Shown here in pieces: positions 44,778-53,894 of a stretch of DNA of 64,000 bases. Within the stretch, counting starts at the first letter, position 1. Each line of letters opens with the position of its first letter. Source of the DNA: REEP01 sp964517265 (GTDB taxonomy: Bacteria; Pseudomonadota; Alphaproteobacteria; Rhodospirillales; Defluviicoccaceae); contig CAZFBS010000001.1 in the NCBI GenBank assembly GCA_964517265.1, positions 215,056-279,055 on the forward strand. The letters are read 5' to 3'. Under the pieces are notes generated by a model. That model was given only the letters and a program-made list of their open reading frames with translations, ran no database searches and was not told where the DNA came from. Position numbers and translations under genes: made by a program.

Positions 44778-45974
44778 TCAGGTCAGCCGCTCGATCGCCA
44801 TCGCGGTGGCCTCGCCGCCGCCGATGCAAAGCCCGGCCACGCCCTTCTTCAGATTGTGCTTCTCCAGCGCATGAAGCAGGGTGACGACGATGCGGGCGCC
44901 GGAGGCCCCGATCGGATGGCCGAGAGCACAGGCGCCGCCGTTGACGTTGACCTTGTCGTGGGGGATGTCGATGTCCCGCATCGCCGCCATGGTGACGACG
45001 GCGAACGCTTCGTTGATCTCCCACAGATCGACGTCCTTGTTGGTCCAGCCGCTCTTCTCCAGCACCTTGTGGATCGCCCCGATCGGCGCCGTGGTGAACA
45101 GGTTCGGCTCCTGCGAGTGGGTCGAGTGGGCATGGATCACCGCGAGCGGGGTAAGGCCGCGCCTTTCGGCTTCCGAGCGCTTCATCAGCACCAGCGCCGC
45201 TGCGCCGTCGGAAATCGAGCTGGAGGTTGCCGCCGTCACCGTGCCGTTCTTGCGGAACGCCGGCCGCAGGGTCGGGATCTTGTCGACGTTGACCTCGAAC
45301 GGAGCCTGATCCTTGTCGACGATGCGATCGCCCTTGCGCTCCTTGATCGTGACCGGCGCCACTTCCTTAGCGAAGGTGCCGTCGTTCGATGCATTTTGCG
45401 CCCGCTTGACCGACTCCGTCGCATAGGCGTCCTGAGACTCGCGGGTGAATTGGTACATCTCCGCACAATCCTCGGCGAAGGTTCCCATCGCCCGGCCTTC
45501 CTCGTAGGCATCCTCAAGGCCGTCATAGAACATGTGGTCCTTGAGCTGATCGCCGTGGCCGATGCGATAGCCGGTACGACCCCTCAAAACCAGGTACGGC
45601 GCGCGCGACATGCTCTCCATGCCGCCAGCAACGACGATATCGTGGGAGCCGACCAGGATGTTGTCGTGGCCGAGCATCGCCGCCTTCATCGCCGAGCCGC
45701 ACATTTTCGTCAGCGTCGTTGCGCCGGCGGACCATGGAACGCCGGCATAATGGGCGGCCTGCCGCGCCGGGGCCTGCTTCAGACCTGCCATCAGGCAGCA
45801 GCCCATGATCACCTCGCCGACATCAGCACCATCGACCTTCGCCCGCTCCAGGGCCGCCTTGATCGCGGTGGCGCCGAGTTGCGTTGCCTCGACGTCCTTG
45901 AATGCTCCCAGCATGCCGCCCATCGGGGTGCGCGCGGCACCGACGATGACAATCGGATCGGATGGTAGCGCCAT
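44778..45974 (-). CDS. Acetyl-CoA C-acetyltransferase (thiolase)
   Basis: A 398-residue thiolase that cuts 3-ketoacyl-CoA or condenses two acetyl-CoA. The catalytic Cys is C92 (LTKMCGSAMKAA), the His is in NVNGGACALGHPIGASGAR, and the second Cys in GLCIGGGEATAMAIERL. ATG at 45974 follows a purine-rich GGGAGAGAGA. The frame is open far upstream but the core starts here. With the adjacent SDR and the more distant acyl-CoA dehydrogenase it suggests beta-oxidation or isoleucine degradation. Confidence 0.95.
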   Translation of the reverse strand: MALPSDPIVIVGAARTPMGGMLGAFKDVEATQLGATAIKAALERAKVDGADVGEVIMGCCLMAGLKQAPARQAAHYAGVPWSAGATTLTKMCGSAMKAAMLGHDNILVGSHDIVVAGGMESMSRAPYLVLRGRTGYRIGHGDQLKDHMFYDGLEDAYEEGRAMGTFAEDCAEMYQFTRESQDAYATESVKRAQNASNDGTFAKEVAPVTIKERKGDRIVDKDQAPFEVNVDKIPTLRPAFRKNGTVTAATSSSISDGAAALVLMKRSEAERRGLTPLAVIHAHSTHSQEPNLFTTAPIGAIHKVLEKSGWTNKDVDLWEINEAFAVVTMAAMRDIDIPHDKVNVNGGACALGHPIGASGARIVVTLLHALEKHNLKKGVAGLCIGGGEATAMAIERLT

Positions 45975-46468
45975 GTCTCTCTCCCTCTGAAATGTTATGA
46001 CCTTAAACGTGGTTCGGCTGCACGCCGGCGAGCAGCCGGGGACGTCCCCGATACCGCTTGCTGCCGGCGCCGCACTCTTGCCTTGAGCTCCCGCCTGGCT
46101 TGCACCACCAGATTGCTCGTGTTTATGACAACCAGGCGCATCGTTGTTGCAAACCGGTCGCATGAACAGGGCCCGCATGTTAGGCGCTTCGTACCCCTGC
46201 TGCAACTCTTGCGGCGGGGTGGCGCATCCATCGAGCCTGCCGCTGTTTTTAGTCTGCGCGCCGGCGCGGGCAAAGGTCTGATAAACATCGGCAGCCATGC
46301 GTCCTCGGCATGGCGGTGGCCGCGAACCGCTGGCCGCGATCCGTTACGGCGCCTGGCAATCTGTCGGTCCGGCCCCGCCAGGGTATTGCGGGTGGCGCGC
46401 GATCGCATCATGTTCGCTGAGGACGAGGGTGAGTTGCCGCCAGCATTCGCAGGGAGGCGGGGAGAGCA
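45975..46468. other. Intergenic region with no supported gene
   Basis: Nearly 500 bp between divergent thiolase and HWE kinase genes. I see no gene, tRNA or clear promoter. All frames are either extensions of the neighbouring genes or low-quality. Confidence 0.4.
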
Positions 46469-47914
46469 ATGGAAAGCGGTCATTCGTTTCGTCATCTGGA
46501 AGCGGGAAGAAGCGCCTTCGTGCAGGTGTTGGACAGCCTCGATACCTGCGTCGGGCTCTTGAACGTCGACGGCTCGGTGGTGGCGCTGAATGCCGCCGCT
46601 CTGGAGACGGCGGATCTCGATCGCGAGGAGGTCGTCGGGCGGCCGTTCGCGGACATACCGTTCTGGACTTGGTCGGAGCAGGTGCAGGCGGAGATCCGCC
46701 GGCAGATCGCCGCCGCGGCCGACGGCAGGAGCCAGAGCGGCGCGATAAAGGTCTGTCTCGGCCAGGGTCGCTATGTCGATTTCGCGTGTTCCCTGAAGCC
46801 GGTGGTCGACGATCTTGGCCGGGTCACACACATTCTCTGGTCGGGCACCGATGTCGGCGCACGAGTGCGATCGCGGGGGCCATCGCGGGCCGACGCCGAT
46901 GGGGACACGGAGCGCGTGCGCCGGCAACGGCAAGAGCTGGAGATGATCTACCGGCAGGTTCCGGTCGGCCTTGCTCTGTTCGACAAGGAGCTCCGCTACC
47001 TCAGGATCAACGAGCGGCTCGCCGATATCAACGGACTTTCGGTGGACACCCACCTCGGCCACTATGTCGCGGACATCGTGCCGGGTATCGCCGCAAGTGC
47101 GCTTCCGATCCTGCGCCGTGTGTTCGAGACGGGCGAGCCGATGCAGAATGTGGAGATCGAAGGGGAGACGGCGCGGGATCCGGATACCCGGCGGTTCTGG
47201 ACCGAGGATTTCTATCCGCTCAAGGACGAGGCCGGGGAGGTCTGGGCGGTCGGCGTGATCGTCCATGAGACGACGGAACGCCGGTCTGCCGAGGAGCAAC
47301 GGGGGCTGCTCCTTGCCGAACTCGAGCACCGGGTCAAGAACACGCTTGCCTCGGTGATGTCGATTGCCGCCCACACCTTGCGTGACGGTGGAGATCTTGC
47401 CGGTGCCCGGGAGCTTTTCATCGGCCGGCTTCATGCCCTCTCCCACGCTCACGACCTGCTCGCAGCCGGCAACTGGCAGTCCGCGGACCTCGCGCAAGTG
47501 GTGCGCCGGTCGGTCGAGCCTTACGCAACCGGCGATGCGGGGCGGCAGACGATTGACGGGCCGACGGTGTTGCTGCGGCCGCGCGCCGCGGTGACGCTCG
47601 GCATGATCGTGCATGAACTCGCGACCAATGCCGCCAAGTACGGCTCTCTTTCGGTTCCGGACGGAAGCCTGGACGTCACCTGGTCGCGCGAAACGGCGGC
47701 AGGCGGTGATCCTCGGCTGCATCTGGTTTGGAGGGAGCGAGGAGGACCTCCCGTTTGCCCGCCGAAGCGAACCGGTTTCGGCCGCACCCTGATCGAGCGC
47801 GGCCTTAAGCACGATCTGGGCGGCGAAGCCCGGCTGGAATTCGAGACGGCCGGGCTTGTCTGCACGCTTTCGCTCCCCTGGGAACGGACGTTGGCGTCTC
47901 TCGCCCCGTCTTGA
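46469..47914 (+). CDS. PAS-containing HWE-family sensor histidine kinase
   Basis: A 481-residue soluble sensor kinase. Two PAS-like domains (about 14-130 and 155-270) precede an HWE core: phospho-acceptor H287 in LAELEHRVKNTLASV, VHELATNAAKYGSLS (382-395), and the family signature WRE at 421-423. No membrane span is visible, so the signal is cytoplasmic. HWE and HisKA_2 kinases often feed PhyR and the EcfG general stress response of alphaproteobacteria; no such partner is in this window. The response regulator is unknown. Confidence 0.9.
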   Translation: MESGHSFRHLEAGRSAFVQVLDSLDTCVGLLNVDGSVVALNAAALETADLDREEVVGRPFADIPFWTWSEQVQAEIRRQIAAAADGRSQSGAIKVCLGQGRYVDFACSLKPVVDDLGRVTHILWSGTDVGARVRSRGPSRADADGDTERVRRQRQELEMIYRQVPVGLALFDKELRYLRINERLADINGLSVDTHLGHYVADIVPGIAASALPILRRVFETGEPMQNVEIEGETARDPDTRRFWTEDFYPLKDEAGEVWAVGVIVHETTERRSAEEQRGLLLAELEHRVKNTLASVMSIAAHTLRDGGDLAGARELFIGRLHALSHAHDLLAAGNWQSADLAQVVRRSVEPYATGDAGRQTIDGPTVLLRPRAAVTLGMIVHELATNAAKYGSLSVPDGSLDVTWSRETAAGGDPRLHLVWRERGGPPVCPPKRTGFGRTLIERGLKHDLGGEARLEFETAGLVCTLSLPWERTLASLAPS

Positions 47915-47959
47915 GGCGAGCACGCAAGAGGCCTCGCCCGCCGTAATGCGCAAGACCCT

Positions 47960-48502
47960 TTAGTTGCGCTCGATGACGCCGCACGCAACCCGGCTGCCGG
48001 CGTGGCCGGCGGGATCGGTGCGATAATCATCCGCCTCGCTGTGGATCACCAGTGCGGCCCCGTCGCCTCCGAAGACGTCGTCGTTCAGCTTGAGGCGCTC
48101 ACTGAAGATTTCGACCTCAAGGGTGCCGGATTCCGGTACGTGGATGTTCGGAAGGTCGCCGGCGTGATAGCCGTTCTCGTTGAAAAACCCGTGTTGCGTT
48201 TCCTCGGGGTTGTGGTGACCGCCCGCCGACTGAAAGTCGGGCGGCTCGCATGCGCCAACCGCATGGACGTGGATCGCGTGGGTCCCGGGAGGAAGATCCG
48301 TCAGCCGGGCATGCAACATCGTGCCATGGGGGCCTTGCTTCAGGGCGACCGATCCGACGCTGTTGCCATCGGCATTGTTCATTGCCACCGTGGCTTCGCT
48401 CTCAGCGGTGCCGTCCGGTTCCGCGGCACCGGACAAACCCGCGGCTTGCAGCACGATGGCAAACCCCATCACTCCTGCTGTGATAAACTCTCGATTGCTC
48501 AT
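47960..48502 (-). CDS. sodC: Exported Cu/Zn superoxide dismutase
   Basis: A 180-residue periplasmic Cu/Zn-SOD with signal peptide (about 1-27). Metal ligands in order: HAIHVHAVGACEPP (two Cu His), GGHHNPEE (bridging and Zn His), GYHAGDLPNI (Zn His), and VIHSEADDYRTDPAGHAGSR (Asp-containing Zn loop and the last Cu His), then the Arg in GSRVACG. The two Cys form the usual disulfide. It protects the envelope from superoxide. It converges with the HWE kinase gene. Confidence 0.95.
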   Translation of the reverse strand: MSNREFITAGVMGFAIVLQAAGLSGAAEPDGTAESEATVAMNNADGNSVGSVALKQGPHGTMLHARLTDLPPGTHAIHVHAVGACEPPDFQSAGGHHNPEETQHGFFNENGYHAGDLPNIHVPESGTLEVEIFSERLKLNDDVFGGDGAALVIHSEADDYRTDPAGHAGSRVACGVIERN

Positions 48503-48872
48503 AAACGGTCTCCCTTGCTTGCGGCCAGTTCTGCTTTGCGGCTCCGGCGGGGCTCTCAGCGAAGGCCGGAAGCCGCGATTGCGTGAACGATCTTTTGTTT
48601 CACGTGCACGTCGGCCTCATTGCCTTTATTCCTTGAGAATTCAGTTCGTGCGTGTCGAAGAGGCCGACCCCGATTGAAAATGGTAGGCGATGCCGAGAGC
48701 CCTCACGTTAACGTGTGATAGGCGGGACAGCCACAGAAAGGCCGCACGCCGACGACAATGTCGCAAAGAAGGCTGGCGGTACGATCGGGCGGTTGTTGCT
48801 TCGAGAGCAAAGGGTGAGGGGTGGGCGCGCGTCACATCCTGATCCCGTGCGGGAGATGAGGGGACGCAGTCT
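48503..48872. other. Intergenic region with no supported gene
   Basis: About 370 bp between sodC and the divergent hybrid kinase. It is AT-richer near 48590-48680 and may hold promoters. The sequence TTTCACGTGCAC (48598-48609) contains a CACGTG palindrome. No gene is seen. Confidence 0.35.
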
Positions 48873-51800
48873 GTGAATTCCCGTACATGGCTGGACGCAA
48901 CCGTAACAACCGTGGCGGCGGTGGCGACGCTTTTGTTTGCGGTCAACGCGTGGAACGATTATCGCGCCTCCCTGGAGGAGGGGTGGGAGCGGACGGACCG
49001 GAACGTTTTCGTTCTCAAGGAACAAACCGAGCGCGCTTTCGAGGCCGGTCGGCTGATCGCCGCCCGGATCACCGACATCGCCGCCACCCGCGGGCTCGGC
49101 TACTTTCGCGATGAGGGGTGGCCGGAACTGGCGGAATTCGCGGAGGCCGCACCGCNNNNNNNNNNNNNNNNNNNNNNNNNNNNNNNNNNNNNNNNNNNNN
49201 NNNNNNNNNNNNNNNNNNNNNNNNNNNNNNNNNNNNNNNNNNNNNNNNNNNNNNNGGGTGGCCGGAACTGGCGGAATTCGCGGAGGCCGCACCGCTCATC
49301 GGCTCGGTCTGGCTGATCGACAGCGACGCCAACCTTGTCGCCAATTCTCTTCAGCGGGACGTCCCGAGAGCCAATTACGCCGACCGCGAATATTTCACCA
49401 TGATCGACTCCGGCCACGAGGAACACGTTACGGGGCTGCTTCTTGGGCGCATCGAGCCTGTCTGGTTTTTCAGCTACGCGCGGGCGATGATCATCGATGG
49501 GGAGTTCCGCGGGCTGGTGTTGATGTCGATGCACGCGGACTACTTCAGCCGGCTGCACCGCGACCTGAATTTCGGAGCCGATGGCGCGCTCGCCCTCTAC
49601 CGCCATGACGGCGCGGTGGTCATGCGCTGGCCGCTGCAGCCGAGCGATGAGGGCGCCAGCGCGCGCACGACCCCGCTTTTCCGCGAACACCTGCCGCGGC
49701 AGCCGAGCGGCCGCTTTCTCGATCCTGACAGCGCGGCGGGTCCAATGCTGACCGCCTATGCCACGGCTGCCGGCGCTCCCATTATTGTCACTGCAGCCGT
49801 TTCGCGCGACGCGGTTCTTGCTCCGTTCTGGCTCCGGTTCTACCGGGACTTGGTGCTGTTCGCGATTGCCACCTTGCTGATCGGCGGGCTGACCTACGCC
49901 GCTCATGCCGCACTGAAGAGTGAGCGCGAAGCGGCGGATCGGGAACGCAAAGGGCGCATCAAGCTCGCCGAGATCCTGTCTGAGCGCGACCAACTGATGA
50001 TCTCCTTGGGCCAAAGCGAACAGCGATTGCGTCTCGCGCTGGAGGCCGGGGGGATGAGCGTTTGGGATTGGGATCTGCTTAAACACAGGTTTGTCCTCGA
50101 TGCCCAGGCGAGCAGCCTGTTCGGCTTCGATCCACACCGCGTCATCATCAGTGAAGAGGACGTCTACCGCGAGATCGCGCCGGAGGATCTCCCCGATGTC
50201 AATGAAGCGGTTGCAAAAGCCTTGCGGGGAGAAGGGCCCTATCGCATCGAGTTCCGCCAGATCCGCGCCGACGGAACCGTAGCGTGGCTGGCCGGGCGCG
50301 GCGAAGTCATTCGCGATTCAAGCGGGCAGCCCGTGCGGATGCTCGGCGTCAATTACGACATCAGCGAGCGCAAGTGGGCGGAAGAAGCTTTGCGCGACAG
50401 CGAGGAGCGGCTGCGCCTTGCGCAGGAGGCGGGCGGAATCGGTTCCTGGGACTGGGACCTGCGGAACGACACGGTGATTTGGTCGGCCAGCAACTTCCGG
50501 GTGCTCGGCCTCGATCCCAAAGCCGTCCATCCTTCCTATGCCGCCTTTTTCCAGGTTGTGCATCCTGATGATCACGAAGACCTCGACGCCAGGATCCAGG
50601 CGACACTGAAGGGCGAGGGTGCTCTTCATGGTGAGTTCCGGATCATCGACCCTCGCGATGGCGCGATCCGCTGGCTGCAGTGCCGTGGCGAGGTCAGGCG
50701 CGATACGGACGGCAGCCCGATCCGCATGGTTGGGGTGATCCGTGACGTCACCACGCGGCGAGGCGCGACCGATGCGCTTGAGCGGCTGACGGCCGAGCTT
50801 GAAGCGCGGGTTGCCGAGCGTACGGCGCAGTTGGTGCAGGCGCAAAAGATGGAAACACTGGGCCAGATCACCGGAGGCCTTGCCCACGACTTCAACAATC
50901 TTCTTGCCGCCGTGCTTGGCCACCTGGAGCTTCTGCGCAAGCGCCTTGCTGCGAGAGGAGGCGATGAAGAGCTGAAGCTGCTGGATGGTGCGGCTGAGGG
51001 TGCCGAGCGCGGTGCCAAGCTGACGCAGCGCCTGCTCGCCTTCGCCCGCCGCCAGGATCTGCACCCGGGTGTGGTCGATGTCGCGGCACTTATTGCAGAC
51101 ATGGAAAACCTTTTGCGTCGTTCCCTTGGTTCTTCCGTGCGGATGGAGACGGAATTCCCCGATGAGCTGTGGGCTGTGCGCGTCGACGCCAACCAATTCG
51201 AAATGGCGCTGCTCAATCTCGCGGTGAACGCCCGCGACGCGATGCCTTTGGGCGGGCTGTTGACGGTGTCGGCGCGCAATGAAGTGGTGGGCGCGGACCA
51301 CCCGTTGGCGCTGTCACCGGGGGACTATGTTTGTGTGGTGGTCGCCGATACCGGTATCGGCATGGACGCCGCAACCCTCGCCCGCGTCACCGAGCCGTTC
51401 TTCACGACCAAGCGGCAAGGCCAAGGGACCGGTCTTGGTCTTTCGATGGTTCATGGTCTTGCCGGCCAGTCCGGCGGCGTCCTCAGCCTGTCGAGCCGTC
51501 CGGGCGAGGGAACCCGTGTCGCGCTGTGGTTGCCCCGCGCCGATGAGGGGCCCCCGACCGCCGCCCGCCCTCCCGAGGAGTCCCCGGCGCGGCCGATGCG
51601 ATCGTGGGTCGTGCTCATGGTCGAGGACGACTGGCTGGTTGCGAGCAGCACCGAAGCGATGCTGAAGGATTTGGGTCATGAGGTGATCGCTGTCTCCTCG
51701 GCCGCCGCCGCTCTGGACGTGCTGAATTCGGGCTGCGCGGTCGATCTGGTGATGACCGACCAAGCCATGCCGGACATGACCGGGCTCGAGCTGATTGGCC

Positions 51801-52003
51801 GCATCCGCGAACGCTGGCCTCACTTGCCGGTGCTGCTCGCGACCGGGTATGCCGAGTTGCCGGGCGGCGCACCGGAGAACATCCCGAAACTCTCCAAACC
51901 GTATCGGCAGGCAGATCTTGCCCGCTGGGTTGAAAAGCTGGTCGCTTCTGCGAGGGATGGCAGCGAGCAGACGGGCAGGAGCGCGCCGCTTCGCTCATCC
52001 TGA
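48873..52003 (+). CDS. Membrane hybrid sensor histidine kinase, interrupted by an assembly gap
   Basis: Read through the gap after removing the duplicated 40 bp and 100 N, this is one protein of 996 residues. Order: first membrane helix (about 8-27), a periplasmic PDC/Cache-like sensor (about 30-280), second helix near YRDLVLFAIATLLIGGL, two PAS/PAC domains starting SVWDWD and SWDWD, a HisKA domain with LGQITGGLAHDFNN, the ATPase (NLAVNARDAM, GTGLGLSMVHGL), and a C-terminal receiver with the phospho-Asp in VMTDQAMPDMTG and the Lys in KLSKPYR. Such kinases sense small organic ligands. GTG at 48873 has GAGGGGAC ahead. No regulator partner is adjacent. Confidence 0.88.
49156..49255. other. Assembly gap, 100 N, inside a gene
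   Basis: Exactly 100 N within the hybrid kinase. The 40 bp before (49116-49155) equal the 40 bp after (49256-49295), so the two contigs overlap and no sequence is missing. Confidence 0.97.
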
Positions 52004-52135
52004 GACCCGCCGAGACCGCCTTCGATTGCTTATGTTGTTGTAGTCTTCACCGACATAATGACACTACTGTCGAAGCGGGAGGCCGCGGCCTCGCAGGGAG
52101 GCGGCGACAACAGGGACAAGAGGTCGATAAGACGG

Positions 52136-53272
52136 ATGATGTTTACCGAAGAACAGACGATGATCCGTGAAATGGCGCGCGCGTTTGCGAAAGAGCAGCT
52201 TGAGCCGCATGCCGCGGAATGGGACCGTACCGGGACGTTTCCTCAAGATGCCATTCGTCAGATGGGAGAGCTGGGCCTGTTGGGAATGGTGGTTCCTGAG
52301 GAATGGGATGGCGCGGGTGCTGATCACGTCGCCTACGCTCTTGCGATTGAGGAAATCGCCGCCGGCGACGGGGCCTGCTCGACGATCATGAGCGTGCACA
52401 ACTCCGTCGCCTGCATGCCGATTCTGAAATTCGGCAGTGTTCCCCAGAAGGAAAGGTTCCTGAGGCCGATGGCGCGAGGAGAACTGCTCGGGATTTTCTG
52501 CCTGACGGAACCTCAGGCCGGTTCCGACGCCGCCAACATTCGCACCAAGGCCGTGCGCGACGGGGATTCCTATGTCCTCAACGGCGTCAAGCAATTCATT
52601 ACCTCCGGCAAGACAGGGCAGGTTGCCATCGTATTCGCCGTTACCAATCCCGATGCCGGCAAACATGGGATCAGCGCGTTCATCGTTCCGACCGACACTC
52701 CCGGTTACAAGGTGGCCCGGATTGAGGAGAAAATGGGTCAGCACGCCTCCGATACCGCCCAGATCGTGTTCGAGGACATGCGGATCCCCGAGGAGTGCCT
52801 GCTGGGAAAGGAAGGGGAAGGCTACCGGATTGCGCTCAGCAACCTTGAGGGGGGGCGCATCGGTATTGCCTCCCAATCGGTCGGCATGGCCCGCGCGGCA
52901 TGCGAGTATGCCATCGATTATGCGAAGGAACGCGACACCTTCGGCGTTGCCATTATCGAGCACCAAGCAGTGGCGTTCCGGCTCGCCGACATGGCAACGC
53001 AAATCGATGCGGCGCGACTGCTGGTACTGCGGGCTGCACAATTGCGGGATGCCGGCAAACCGTGTCTCAAGGAAGCCTCGATGGCCAAGCTGTTCGCCTC
53101 GGAGATGGCCGAGAGAGTGTGCTCGATGGCAATCCAGATTCTCGGCGGGTATGGCTATCTGAATGACTTTCCAGTCGAAAGAATCTACAGGGACGTCCGC
53201 GTCGCACAGATTTACGAGGGAACATCCGACGTTCAGCGCATCGTCATCAGTCGCGCGCTGGCACGGCAGTAG
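52136..53272 (+). CDS. Acyl-CoA dehydrogenase
   Basis: A 378-residue flavoprotein that makes the 2,3-double bond in an acyl-CoA, first step of beta-oxidation. FAD-contact stretch FCLTEPQAGSDAA, the QFITSGKTG region, and the C-terminal base Glu in AQIYEGTSDVQR are clear. The fold is complete and the length normal for short or branched-chain members. ATG at 52136 is chosen; the frame extends back to 52058. With the SDR and thiolase about 7 kb away it suggests branched-chain or short-chain acyl-CoA breakdown. A small gene follows within about 40 bp. Confidence 0.95.
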   Translation: MMFTEEQTMIREMARAFAKEQLEPHAAEWDRTGTFPQDAIRQMGELGLLGMVVPEEWDGAGADHVAYALAIEEIAAGDGACSTIMSVHNSVACMPILKFGSVPQKERFLRPMARGELLGIFCLTEPQAGSDAANIRTKAVRDGDSYVLNGVKQFITSGKTGQVAIVFAVTNPDAGKHGISAFIVPTDTPGYKVARIEEKMGQHASDTAQIVFEDMRIPEECLLGKEGEGYRIALSNLEGGRIGIASQSVGMARAACEYAIDYAKERDTFGVAIIEHQAVAFRLADMATQIDAARLLVLRAAQLRDAGKPCLKEASMAKLFASEMAERVCSMAIQILGGYGYLNDFPVERIYRDVRVAQIYEGTSDVQRIVISRALARQ

Positions 53273-53311
53273 CGGTTCACGCAGATGGGCAACGGAGAGG
53301 AAACGGCCGAC

Positions 53312-53620
53312 ATGGGACTGTGGGTGCTTGAGCCTGTGGCCGATCCCGATGATCCGAGATGGCAGGGTCGGACTCAGTTTCGCCGGGTGGTGGTGCGGGC
53401 AGCTACCCCGGCGTTCGCGCGTTTGGTGGCGAAAAACCTCGACACCCCGGATCGGCCTCTACAGTTCGGTCAACAAGACGCCCACCTCGGCAGCGGCTTC
53501 AAGGACGAAAAGTTGTATCGCGTCGTGCCCTACCGGGGCGATGCCTATCCGGCCGAGGGTAACGATGCTGTGCTTGAGGCAACATCTGCAGAATTACCCG
53601 GGGCGCCTGCAACCGGGTAA
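53312..53620 (+). CDS. Small conserved-looking protein, unknown function
   Basis: About 102 residues from ATG at 53312 (MGLWVLEPVADPDDPRWQGR), with GGAGAGGAAACGG ahead; an earlier ATG is at 53285. It is soluble, with several Arg and Asp and no membrane segment. I recognise no family, but composition and codon use look coding and it follows the acyl-CoA dehydrogenase closely, so they are probably cotranscribed. Confidence 0.65.
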   Translation: MGLWVLEPVADPDDPRWQGRTQFRRVVVRAATPAFARLVAKNLDTPDRPLQFGQQDAHLGSGFKDEKLYRVVPYRGDAYPAEGNDAVLEATSAELPGAPATG

Positions 53621-53894
53621 ACTGATATTCGTTTACACTGTCGACATCATCAATTACTCCATATCGGATGTTGCTAACGGAATGCGCGTGGTCAGCGATG
53701 GCGACCGTGGAGCCTCCACGGCCAGGGCCGAATAGCTTCGGCTGAGGTCAGGCAGGTATTGGGGACCTGCGCGGCCTTTGTGATCCACGCGCAATAATTG
53801 CGGAAGGAATCCGGATGGACTCTGCTCGAATCTTACAGCCTGACACGCAAGGGCCAGCATACCTCCGCAAAATGCCGATAAGGGGGTGGTTCTG

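Noticed and set aside
43836..45968. Long rightward open frame opposite the SDR and thiolase
   Set aside because: Antisense shadow of two certain genes, no motifs.
45995..47953. Long leftward open frame opposite the HWE kinase
   Set aside because: Antisense shadow; the kinase motifs on the other strand are unambiguous.
48873..52003. Two separate genes on either side of the N run
   Set aside because: The 40-bp identical flanks show one gene with an assembly overlap.
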